Source: Thermoplasmata archaeon (GTDB lineage: Archaea; Thermoplasmatota; Thermoplasmata; Lutacidiplasmatales; UBA184). From it: a DNA stretch of 7,595 nt. This document shows positions 1 to 5,729 of the stretch, piece after piece (position 1 is the stretch's first letter; every line of letters starts with the position of its first letter). Under the pieces are notes generated by a model. That model was not told the origin of the DNA and did no database searches. It saw only the letters and a program-made list of their open reading frames with translations. The stretch covers positions 1 through 7,595 of the forward strand of contig JASHWW010000146.1 in assembly GCA_030043855.1 (NCBI GenBank). Direction: 5' to 3'. Made by a program: the position numbers and the translations under genes.

Positions 1-351
1 CGCTCCGACCAGGTAGGCGATCCCCGCGATCGCGACGATCACGATCAGCGCCCGCACGAAGTTCGACTGCGACTGGACGCTGACGTACCCCGGCGGGGTC
101 GGCGTGATGCGGCGGCCGAGCGGCCAGACGCGGTACGTCCGGTCGACGAGGTGGACGATGACCGCGCCCATCAGCGCCATCAGCGCGATGGCGTAGCCGA
201 ACGACTGCTGCGCCCCCGGATTCGACAGCGACGGGAGGCGGAGGCAGTAGACGATCAGCACCCCGATGCCGATGAGCATCAGGAACGTCACCGCGTCGTA
301 GAGGTTCAGGACGCGACGGCGCAGCTCGGCGAAGCTCGGTGGGCTACTCAA
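1..351 (-). CDS. Multi-pass membrane protein of unknown function, C-terminus beyond left edge
   Basis: I do not recognise this family. The frame is open from a TTG at 351-349 to the window edge, giving 117 residues with the C-terminus missing. It begins MSSPPSFAELRRR and has three hydrophobic stretches, at about residues 21-38, 50-66 and 101-117, the last cut by the edge. Between the second and third lies a charged segment, VDRTYRVWPLGRR, then a Pro-rich stretch. The TTG start is chosen because it overlaps the stop of the upstream gene by 8 bases, exactly as that gene overlaps cytochrome b, and because both proteins then begin MSSP. No better in-frame start is seen just upstream. As the last visible member of the Rieske-cytochrome b operon it may be an accessory subunit or assembly factor of the quinol-oxidising complex. 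That role rests on position only. Confidence 0.7.
   Translation of the reverse strand, partial: MSSPPSFAELRRRVLNLYDAVTFLMLIGIGVLIVYCLRLPSLSNPGAQQSFGYAIALMALMGAVIVHLVDRTYRVWPLGRRITPTPPGYVSVQSQSNFVRALIVIVAIAGIAYLVGA
341..350 (-). repeat. Repeated stop-start junction TGAGTAGCCC, copy 2
   Basis: The 10 bases TGAGTAGCCC contain the TAG stop of the 87-residue gene and, with the preceding T, the TTG start of the next. The same 10 bases occur at 597-606, where cytochrome b ends and the 87-residue gene begins. Both junctions give an 8-base overlap and an MSSP N-terminus. Confidence 0.6.
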
Positions 352-607
352 AGAGCCGCACCACCCGCTGGGTCTTGCCCCGGTACCGGTCGACCCGGTA
401 GAGGATCCCGGCCATGAAGAGGAACGACAGGACCGCCACGACGACCCCGACGGCGAGCGCGAGGAGCCCCCAGAGGTCGCCGACGACGAGCGTCAGGACG
501 CCGTAGACGACGGTCGCGGCGCCGACCGCGCCGAGCACGAGGAACACCGCAAGGATCGCCCAGAGCGTGCCGGTCTTCCACTGCGGCGTCTCGGTCGGGC
601 TACTCAC
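344..607 (-). CDS. Small membrane protein (87 aa) following cytochrome b
   Basis: Function unknown. The 87-residue product has hydrophobic stretches at about residues 14-38 and 43-70, so two or three membrane helices, and a short basic C-terminal tail (YRVDRYRGKTQRVVRLFE). The GTG start at 607-605 overlaps the cytochrome b stop by 8 bases, with a GGAGG at 621-617 inside the end of cytochrome b, which suggests translational coupling. Its stop overlaps the TTG start of the next gene by the same 8-base arrangement. It has no heme, copper or iron-sulfur motif and no cysteine. The tight linkage suggests a small accessory subunit of the Rieske/cytochrome b complex, perhaps comparable in role to small subunits of bc or b6f complexes. 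No sequence similarity to those is claimed. Confidence 0.8.
   Translation of the reverse strand: MSSPTETPQWKTGTLWAILAVFLVLGAVGAATVVYGVLTLVVGDLWGLLALAVGVVVAVLSFLFMAGILYRVDRYRGKTQRVVRLFE
597..606 (-). repeat. Repeated stop-start junction TGAGTAGCCC, copy 1
   Basis: This copy contains the TAG stop of cytochrome b and, with the preceding G, the GTG start of the 87-residue membrane protein. It is identical to the copy at 341-350. GGAGG at 621-617 precedes it. Confidence 0.6.
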
Positions 608-1952
608 TGGCCTTCGCCTCCGCGGACGCGACCACGCCCGGTGCCGGGCGGGCCGGGGGGATCGGGTACGTCGCCGAGAGCGGCGAGGCCCGGGCGGCGA
701 GGCGCCGGCGGTAGCTCCGCCAGTACCGCCAATGGAACAGCAGGACGACCAGACCGGTGACGGCGAACAGCGGTCCGATCGTCTCGGCGACCGTGATCGG
801 AGTGATCGCGACGCCCGGGGTCTCGCCGCCCCAGACGGTCATCAGGATGAAGAACTCGAGGAGCGACGTCGCGAGGAAGATGAACAGCGGGCGGTCCCGC
901 GGGTGCGTGCGCTTCGACCGGTCGAGGAACGGTAGGAACAGCACGTAGACGATCAGCGCCGTCGTGAGGCCGACGGCGTAGACCGGCGTGACCCCCTGGA
1001 AGTCGACGAACTTGAACAGCCAGAGGAAGTACCAATCCGGTTCGGTGACGGTCGCGGCCGCCGCCGTGTTCCCGACGTACGTCGGGAGCTGCCACGGCCA
1101 GAGCGCCGCGATCCCGAAGAGGACCCCGACGTAGAGGAGCCCCCACTTCGTCATGTAGTAGAAGATGTGGGGCATGAACGGGACCCCGTCCTCGTCCTCC
1201 TTCTCGGTGAACCGACGCCGCTGCAGCGGGTCGGAGGTCGCCGGCGGTGCGATCCCGTGCGACTCGAACAGCGCGATGTGCGCGTAGAGGAGCGCCGCCA
1301 GCGCCAGCGGGATCAGGAGCACGTGGGCGTCGAACATCCGGGAGAGGAGCCCCTGCGACGTTCCGTCCGCCAGGATGAACGGCCCGATCAGCGGGCCGAA
1401 CGTGGGAAGGCGGAGCGCGAGGACGAGGCCGACGTTCGTCGCGTTGTAGGAGATCTGGGTGTACGGGAGGAGGTAGCCGGTGAACCCCATCCCCATGGTC
1501 ATCAGGAGGAGGAGCGTCCCGACCATCCACGAGAACTCGCGGGGGGCCTTGTAGACGCCGAGGTAGTACCCCCGGAAGAAGTGGACGAACATCAGGAAGA
1601 TCATCGCGTAGGCGCCGTAGAGGTGGGTCGTCAGCAGGAGCTGGCCCATCGGCACCGAGTGGATGATGTAGTACGTCGAGCACCACGCGGCCGGCGCCGT
1701 CGACTGCGTTCCGACGATCTGGCCGCAGGCGGTGAGCGTCGTGTTCGTGCTCGGCTGGTAGTAGAGGAGCAGGAGGGCGCCGGAGACGACCTGGTAGAGG
1801 AACGCGTTCACGACGAACGCGCCGGTCCAGTACGACGGCTTGAACGTGAACTGGGGCTGCGGGCGGAGCGCCCACTTGCGCATCCCGGTCCGGTCCTCGA
1901 CGAACCCCCAGACCTTGTTCAGGGACCGGTTGTACCAGCGCGCGAGCACCAC
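600..1952 (-). CDS. Cytochrome b fused with subunit IV, quinol-oxidising subunit of a Rieske/cytochrome b complex
   Basis: This is the membrane core that oxidises quinol at the outer side and passes electrons to two b hemes and to the Rieske protein. The N-terminal half (about 30-235) has four helices with the heme ligands H110-x13-H124 and H210-x14-H225. The H-x14-H spacing in the fourth helix is the b6-type value. The loop KAPREFSW and the TGYLLPYTQISY segment match the cytochrome b6 family. The C-terminal half (about 260-410) is subunit IV-like with four helices and the Qo motif PDWY at 305-308. The cysteine that binds heme ci in b6f is absent: the equivalent position is about W42. The loop between helices 1 and 2 carries an insert with C76 and C91. 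A Pro/Ala-rich tail follows residue 420. The start is GTG, with a GGAGGG at 1966-1961 overlapping the Rieske stop; a second GTG directly follows, so the start is uncertain by one codon. Confidence 0.96.
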   Translation of the reverse strand: MVLARWYNRSLNKVWGFVEDRTGMRKWALRPQPQFTFKPSYWTGAFVVNAFLYQVVSGALLLLYYQPSTNTTLTACGQIVGTQSTAPAAWCSTYYIIHSVPMGQLLLTTHLYGAYAMIFLMFVHFFRGYYLGVYKAPREFSWMVGTLLLLMTMGMGFTGYLLPYTQISYNATNVGLVLALRLPTFGPLIGPFILADGTSQGLLSRMFDAHVLLIPLALAALLYAHIALFESHGIAPPATSDPLQRRRFTEKEDEDGVPFMPHIFYYMTKWGLLYVGVLFGIAALWPWQLPTYVGNTAAAATVTEPDWYFLWLFKFVDFQGVTPVYAVGLTTALIVYVLFLPFLDRSKRTHPRDRPLFIFLATSLLEFFILMTVWGGETPGVAITPITVAETIGPLFAVTGLVVLLFHWRYWRSYRRRLAARASPLSATYPIPPARPAPGVVASAEAKASE

Positions 1953-1965
1953 CTGCGGATCCCTC

Positions 1966-2796
1966 CTAGGTCGGGAAGCTGCAGAGGTGAACGGGGTTCT
2001 CGGAGACGAGCTGCGAGGTCGAGCCGACCCCGTAGTCTCCCTGCAGGCTGTTGAGGTGGCCGTTGACCGGCGGCCCGTTCAACGAGGTCGCGTAGATGTT
2101 GTTCTGATCGTCGGTGACGAGCACGACCTGCGGGAGCGGGAGGACCGCCGGACCGGTCAGGTTCGACGCGCTGTTCGTGACGTCGTAGGTCGAGCCGTGG
2201 CAGGAGCAGTGGATGTAGAACGGCAGCTTCCCCCCGTTGAACGTCTGGCTGCAGGTCCCCGGCGGGTAGTACGCGATCGCCGGCGCGGGACACCCCAGGT
2301 GCTGGCAGATCGCGCTGAAGGCGACGATCGACCCGTACTCCCCCACCCCGCCGGGGACGTTCATCGCGCCCGGGTTCGTCGGGCTCGGCGGGCCCGTCCC
2401 CGGCGGCGGGTAGAGGTTCAGGAGGAAGTTCGGTTCGTTGCGGAGCGGGTAGTTGAAGATGTAGAGCGAGTTGGTCGTGACGTTGTACTCCTTGAGGACG
2501 TTCGTCGTCGTCAGCGGGGAGCCGTCGAGGTCCAGCAGCAGCACCTTCGGGTAGGCGGAGAGCCCGATCGCGGGCGGCTGCAGATACTGGATCGCGCCGG
2601 CCACGGCCCCGCCGGCCCCGATGCCGAGCAGCCCGGCGACGGCGGCGAGCTTGAGCACGTTGCGCTTCGTCTCGTCGACGTCCCCGCCGCCCTCGGGACC
2701 GAGGGCGACCCGCCGCACCTGCCCGACGGGGAAGTCGAGCGCCGCGTCCCGCCCGACGGTGAACGGGCACGCGGGAGGGCAGTCGAACGACGGCAT
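1966..2796 (-). CDS. Rieske [2Fe-2S] protein of the quinol-oxidising complex, KR-type Tat signal
   Basis: This protein takes the first electron from quinol at cytochrome b and passes it to a periplasmic-side acceptor. It has 276 residues: a 40-residue N-terminal segment with CPPAC at 6-10, then T43-K-R-N-V-L-K49, a hydrophobic anchor at about 48-72, and the Rieske domain. Cluster box I is C164-Q-H166-L-G-C169 and box II is C197-S-C199-H200-G-S. C164, H166, C197 and H200 would bind the cluster, and C169-C199 would form the usual disulfide. C182 and C272 are additional. The KR element matches the Tat consensus S/T-R-R-x-F-L-K apart from lysine for the first arginine, and tatA, tatC and a TatA-like gene lie directly upstream. 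The ATG start has GGGAGG at 2810-2805 and shares one base with the preceding stop (TGATG). The loop at 130-150 is unusually rich in Pro and Gly. Confidence 0.96.
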   Translation of the reverse strand: MPSFDCPPACPFTVGRDAALDFPVGQVRRVALGPEGGGDVDETKRNVLKLAAVAGLLGIGAGGAVAGAIQYLQPPAIGLSAYPKVLLLDLDGSPLTTTNVLKEYNVTTNSLYIFNYPLRNEPNFLLNLYPPPGTGPPSPTNPGAMNVPGGVGEYGSIVAFSAICQHLGCPAPAIAYYPPGTCSQTFNGGKLPFYIHCSCHGSTYDVTNSASNLTGPAVLPLPQVVLVTDDQNNIYATSLNGPPVNGHLNSLQGDYGVGSTSQLVSENPVHLCSFPT

Positions 2797-2981
2797 CAGA
2801 GGGTCCTCCCACGAGTGTCGGGATGCGCGTCGTCCGCCTCGGCCGGGTCGGGGATGCGGGCGTCGCCGGGGAGTTCCGCGCGGTCGCTGTTGTGGTAGAC
2901 CGCCCAGGTGATCGCGATCCCCATCAAGATCACGCCGACCTCGACCATCTCGACGACCTGTTCGGGCGAGAGGGCGGTCAC
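2796..2981 (-). CDS. Small single-pass membrane protein (61 aa) between the Tat genes and Rieske
   Basis: Not recognised. The 61-residue product starts at a GTG (2981-2979) that overlaps the TGA of the upstream TatA/B-like gene in a 4-base GTGA junction, with GGAGG at 2993-2989 seven bases before the start. A longer open frame extends upstream, but it runs antiphase to the TatA/B-like gene and lacks such a signal. Residues 10-29 form one membrane helix (VVEMVEVGVILMGIAITWAV), followed by a hydrophilic acidic tail with Asp, Glu and Pro. Its stop overlaps the Rieske start (TGATG). The position suggests a small subunit or assembly partner of the Rieske/cytochrome b complex. A role in Tat export is the alternative. 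Confidence 0.78.
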   Translation of the reverse strand: MTALSPEQVVEMVEVGVILMGIAITWAVYHNSDRAELPGDARIPDPAEADDAHPDTRGRTL

Positions 2982-3373
2982 GGGCGCTCCTCCGTCCCGG
3001 GCACCGCGACCGGCACGGTCATCGACCAGGTCGGGACGAGCGATCCCCCGGTCCACGGGAACGATGCCGGGGGGACGGGAGGCATCGACGGGGCCGCGGG
3101 CGCGACCCGGGCGACCGGCGCCGGGATCCCGCGCGTCGGCACGGAGGGCGCGTCGATCGCCAGCAGGGCGGCGCGGATCGACGGGGTCCCGCCCGGCGCG
3201 ATCGGGAGGTCGGCCGCCCGCGAGAACTCGTCGAGCAGCTCCTGTTTCAGGCGGACGGCACGGCCGTACCATCGGCCGATCGTCCGCATCGCCTGCGCGT
3301 TGTCCCGGCCGAAGAGGAGCACGCCGGCGACCGCCGCGATGATCACCCAGTCGACGTCGGAGAACAGCGCCAC
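2978..3373 (-). CDS. TatA/TatB-like protein with long Ala/Pro-rich tail
   Basis: Probable component of the twin-arginine translocase. The N-terminus shows the family plan: short acidic start (FSDVDW, residues 4-9), membrane helix at about 8-20, FG hinge at 21-22, and an amphipathic, basic helix at about 25-52 (RTIGRWYGRAVRLKQELLDE). The typical proline after the hinge, seen in the neighbouring TatA, is missing, so the match is weaker and TatB-like function is possible. From residue 57 to 131 the protein is low-complexity Ala/Pro-rich, unusual in length compared with a typical TatA of under 100 residues. The GTG start at 3373-3371 lies 6 bases after the tatC stop, with GAGGT at 3381-3377. It overlaps the 61-residue gene by 4 bases. 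Arrangement tatA-tatC-tatA/B-like supports the assignment. Confidence 0.75.
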   Translation of the reverse strand: MALFSDVDWVIIAAVAGVLLFGRDNAQAMRTIGRWYGRAVRLKQELLDEFSRAADLPIAPGGTPSIRAALLAIDAPSVPTRGIPAPVARVAPAAPSMPPVPPASFPWTGGSLVPTWSMTVPVAVPGTEERP

Positions 3374-3379
3374 GCTACC

Positions 3380-4213
3380 TCACCCCGCGCCGACCGCGCC
3401 GGGCGGTCCCGCCCGGGGCCGGCTGCCCCGTTCCCACCGGCCGGCGAAGTACGCCCCGCCGAAGTAGAGGCCCATCATCGGGAGCGCGATGAGCAGCATC
3501 GTGATGCCGGAGTTGTCCGGGGTGACGATCATCCCGAACACGAGCGCGCCGATGACGGCCCCGCGCCAGTGCTTCCGCCACGCCGACGCCCGGACAACCC
3601 CGAGCCGCGTGAGCGCGTAGATGAACACCGGCAACTCGAAGACGATGCCGAACGCCAGGGAGTACAGCAGCGCGAACGCGACGAACGACTCGACCCCGAG
3701 GACCGGAGCGAGTCCCATCGCCGAGACGTACAGGAACAACAGCCGGAACGTGAACGGGGTCAGGACGAGCAGGCCGATCGCGGTCCCGACGGCGAACAGG
3801 ACGGTAGCCGGGATCCCGATCTGCCGGAGGAGCGCCCGCTCGTTGCGACGAAGGGCCGGGACCAGGAAAGCCCCGACCTCGTGGACGATCCACGGCATCC
3901 CGAGGATCACCGCCAGCAGCGCCCCGATCTCCATCTGGACGACGATCGAGTCGCCGACCCCGACGTTGAGCAGCGTCACGTCGGCGGGGAGCATCCAGCG
4001 GACCATCGCCCGGAACACCTGGGCGGTGACGTTGTAGAACGGGCTCGGCCACGGGTAGGCGAACGGGACGCTGGTGCCGAGGAGCTCCAGCCGGAACGGG
4101 ACCAGCTCGAACAGGAGGAGGAACCCGAAGATCCCCGCGAGCACGACGCCGATCCGAACGAGCCGATGGCGGACCTCGGCGAGGATCGCGAGGATGCGGT
4201 CCAGGTCGCCCAT
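3380..4213 (-). CDS. tatC: TatC, core receptor subunit of the twin-arginine translocase
   Basis: TatC is the multi-spanning receptor that binds twin-arginine signal peptides and assembles with TatA for export of folded proteins. The 277 residues show the N-terminal ILAEVRHRL element (9-18), the HEVGAFLVPALRRNERA segment (111-127) that corresponds to the conserved WAFxxPGLxxxER region with E125, and FGIVFELPV (188-196) with the conserved Glu at 193, followed by LTRLGVV (201-207) and the late MIVTPDNSG motif (228-236). Hydrophobic segments fit six helices. The first external loop (about 40-90) carries one N-x-T sequon. The ATG start has GGAG at 4223-4220, 6 bases upstream. A 107-base gap separates it from tatA. 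The close link to the Rieske gene suggests this translocase serves the respiratory complex, though it may serve all Tat substrates. Confidence 0.95.
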   Translation of the reverse strand: MGDLDRILAILAEVRHRLVRIGVVLAGIFGFLLLFELVPFRLELLGTSVPFAYPWPSPFYNVTAQVFRAMVRWMLPADVTLLNVGVGDSIVVQMEIGALLAVILGMPWIVHEVGAFLVPALRRNERALLRQIGIPATVLFAVGTAIGLLVLTPFTFRLLFLYVSAMGLAPVLGVESFVAFALLYSLAFGIVFELPVFIYALTRLGVVRASAWRKHWRGAVIGALVFGMIVTPDNSGITMLLIALPMMGLYFGGAYFAGRWERGSRPRAGPPGAVGAG

Positions 4214-4320
4214 CAGTCACTCCGCGACCTCCGCGAGCGACCGGGGTCGGGGCGTCTCGGCGGGGCGCGAACGAGGCAACCCCCTCCCCCGCGCATCCGA
4301 CCGGTGCTGGACGCCCGGCC

Positions 4321-4530
4321 CTAGTGGGTCGGTCCGCCGGCCGTCGAGGTCCCGCCCGTCGGCGCGGACTGCTCCGCCTTCAGCTCGCGCTCCACCTCGA
4401 GTCGGCCCTTCTTGAACTCCCCTACCGACCGGCCGAGGCTGTGGGCGAGTTGCGGGATCTTGCTGGACCCGTAGAACAGGATCCCGGCGACCACGGCGAT
4501 GATCAGCCAGTCGTCGATCGAATCGAACAT
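4321..4530 (-). CDS. tatA: TatA, pore-forming subunit of the twin-arginine translocase
   Basis: Canonical TatA of 69 residues: acidic N-terminus (FDSIDDW), membrane helix at about 8-20, YG hinge at 20-21, the GSSKIPQLAHSLGRSVGEFKKG amphipathic helix region from 21 with P26, a charged segment to about residue 53, and a short Gly/Thr-rich tail. This matches the family pattern FGxxKLPxLxRxLGxxxxxFK. It is the first gene of the leftward cluster. There is no good Shine-Dalgarno site before the ATG (only a run of G), and a CCATATCC element lies about 37 bases upstream, so a short-leader transcript is plausible. Both this protein and the second TatA-like protein share an acidic-aromatic start (DxxDW or DVDW), suggesting they derive from one ancestor. 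Confidence 0.93.
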   Translation of the reverse strand: MFDSIDDWLIIAVVAGILFYGSSKIPQLAHSLGRSVGEFKKGRLEVERELKAEQSAPTGGTSTAGGPTH

Positions 4531-4563
4531 CGGCCCCCCGTGCGGTCCACGCCGAGAAGCGAG

Positions 4564-4571
4564 GATATGGC
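4564..4571 (-). promoter_or_regulatory. TATA-like element before tatA
   Basis: CCATATCC on the minus strand lies about 37 bases before the tatA ATG at 4530, which would give a leader of roughly ten bases. It deviates from the archaeal consensus. The alternative is TTTATCT at 4625-4619, with a leader of about 65 bases that includes part of the 9-bp inverted repeat. Confidence 0.3.
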
Positions 4572-4592
4572 GTTCGTACGGGACGACCGAAC

Positions 4593-4613
4593 GGGTAGGG
4601 ACGGTCCCTACCC
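4593..4613. repeat. 9-bp inverted repeat between the PhoU-type gene and tatA
   Basis: Arms GGGTAGGGA (4593-4601) and TCCCTACCC (4605-4613) are perfectly complementary around a CGG centre. It begins 18 bases after the regulator's stop and ends 63 bases before tatA. On the minus strand TTTATCT (4625-4619) lies upstream of it, at a distance that would put the palindrome over a possible transcription start. It may be an operator for the Tat/bc operon, or an RNA hairpin at the regulator gene's 3' end. No T-run follows it. Confidence 0.5.
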
Positions 4614-4630
4614 GGGGCAGATAAACCCCG

Positions 4631-5668
4631 TCAGGCGGCCTCGACCAGGATCGTCTCGGCGCCGGCGGCCACCGCTCGGTCGATCGCCACTTCCGCGAGG
4701 AGGGCGAGGCAACCCGCGCCGCGCTCGAGCGGCAGCGCGATGGCCCGGGCGCTGCCGTTCCGGCCCGACCCCGCGGTGCGGCGGTTCCCGAGCACGATGC
4801 CCGCGTTGCGGGTCTCGTAGTACACCTCGCAGGCGTGGTCGAGCGACGGGTGCATCAGCGCGTCGACGACCGCCTTGAGCTGGACCTTGAGGTCGGGTAC
4901 GGCCGTCCCCACGACGCCCGCGGCGTCCGCGGGCAGCTTGGTCGCGACCCCGTTCAGCGTCCGGAGCGCCTCGCCGAACATCTCCGCCAGTTCGCCGAGC
5001 GAGTGCACCACGACCCGCCACTCGAGCAGCTGGCGCGGGTCCGGGCTCCCGATGCGGCGGGCGAGCGACCAGTCGCGGCTCGCCAGGAACAGCTGGCGGA
5101 CGAGCAGCGCGAGGACCTTGCGGGCCTCCTCGTCGAGGATCGCCGGTCGCCGGCTCGCGACGCCCCGGTGGGCGACCTCCTCCATCTCGTCCAGGAAGGC
5201 GACCAAGATCATCTTCATGCGCTGGACGAGCTGCGGCAACCCGTACTTCGACGGGTCGATGAAGTTCTGGAGCACGATCCGGTTCGGCTCCTGGGCGACC
5301 ACCGAAACGCCGAGCAGGCCCCGCGCCGTCTCGAGCAACTCCTCCACGCGGTCCGCGCTGAGGGGTACGTCCGTGCGGATCTCGATCGCGTCGTGCCCGG
5401 CGCGGTACGCGCCGATCACGAGGCGCGCGAGGACGCCGGGCGTGTCGAACGAGCGCGCGTGGACGAGGTACGGGACCCCGTTCGTGGTGGCGCCGGGGGC
5501 CGGGGCGGGCTTGAGGTAGAGCGTGCCGTCGTCGTTCTGGTCGAAGACGATGAGATCGCCCGGTCGCAAGTTCATCGCCTCCGCCCACGGTTTGGGCAAG
5601 GTGACGGCAATCGACGAGTGTCCCGCCTTCAGCACGCGCCGTTCCCGACTCGGAGTTCCCCACGCCAT
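4631..5668 (-). CDS. SpoVT/AbrB-PhoU fusion regulator
   Basis: Archaeal-type PhoU family regulator with an N-terminal DNA-binding swapped-hairpin domain. Residues 8-53 (RERRVLKAGHSSIAVTLPKP, then WAEAMNLRPGDLIVF) match the SpoVT/AbrB pattern of a basic strand, SxxVTLPK and LxxGD. Residues about 65-340 are helical and PhoU-like, with two repeats (about 140-235 and 250-340) and an acidic DEMEE at 160-164 of the kind that lies near metal sites in PhoU. Such proteins usually sit beside phosphate transport genes and are thought to control them. Here no pst gene is near; the gene lies between copper and Tat/bc genes. The ATG start is preceded by a perfect 8-bp inverted repeat (5680-5705), a candidate autoregulatory site. 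Its product could control the respiratory operon, but a phosphate role under a different locus remains possible. Confidence 0.88.
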   Translation of the reverse strand: MAWGTPSRERRVLKAGHSSIAVTLPKPWAEAMNLRPGDLIVFDQNDDGTLYLKPAPAPGATTNGVPYLVHARSFDTPGVLARLVIGAYRAGHDAIEIRTDVPLSADRVEELLETARGLLGVSVVAQEPNRIVLQNFIDPSKYGLPQLVQRMKMILVAFLDEMEEVAHRGVASRRPAILDEEARKVLALLVRQLFLASRDWSLARRIGSPDPRQLLEWRVVVHSLGELAEMFGEALRTLNGVATKLPADAAGVVGTAVPDLKVQLKAVVDALMHPSLDHACEVYYETRNAGIVLGNRRTAGSGRNGSARAIALPLERGAGCLALLAEVAIDRAVAAGAETILVEAA

Positions 5669-5679
5669 TGGATCCGTCC

Positions 5680-5705
5680 GAACCTACTACAAGGTCCGTA
5701 GGTTC
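5680..5705. promoter_or_regulatory. Inverted repeat before the AbrB-PhoU gene, candidate operator
   Basis: GAACCTAC (5680-5687) and GTAGGTTC (5698-5705) are perfect 8-bp inverted arms with a 10-base spacer, about 18 bp centre to centre. That suits a dimeric DNA-binding protein on adjacent turns. It lies 12 bases upstream of the regulator's ATG. A further GGTTC is at 5716-5720, directly followed by TTGAAC. Autoregulation by the SpoVT/AbrB domain is the simplest reading. No clear TATA box was seen here. Confidence 0.5.
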
Positions 5706-5729
5706 ATCCCGGGGAGGTTCTTGAACGTT

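Noticed and set aside
1840..2898. Plus-strand open frame of 352 codons opposite the Rieske and cytochrome b genes
   Set aside because: It is antisense to genes with intact heme and cluster motifs, and its translation is Arg/Val/Glu-rich low complexity. The same holds for plus frames at 1167-2054, 3569-4324 and 4835-5701.
2982..3272. N-terminal extension of the 61-residue membrane protein up to 3272
   Set aside because: The extension is an Arg/Pro/Asp-rich out-of-phase reading of the TatA/B-like gene, while the GTG at 2981 has a well-spaced GGAGG and a GTGA overlap.
4213..4296. 27-codon minus frame before tatC ending in a TGATG overlap
   Set aside because: The overlap resembles the Rieske junction, but the peptide is only Gly, Arg, Pro and Ser rich, has no ribosome site and no hydrophobic segment. 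The tatA-tatC gap otherwise shows nothing.
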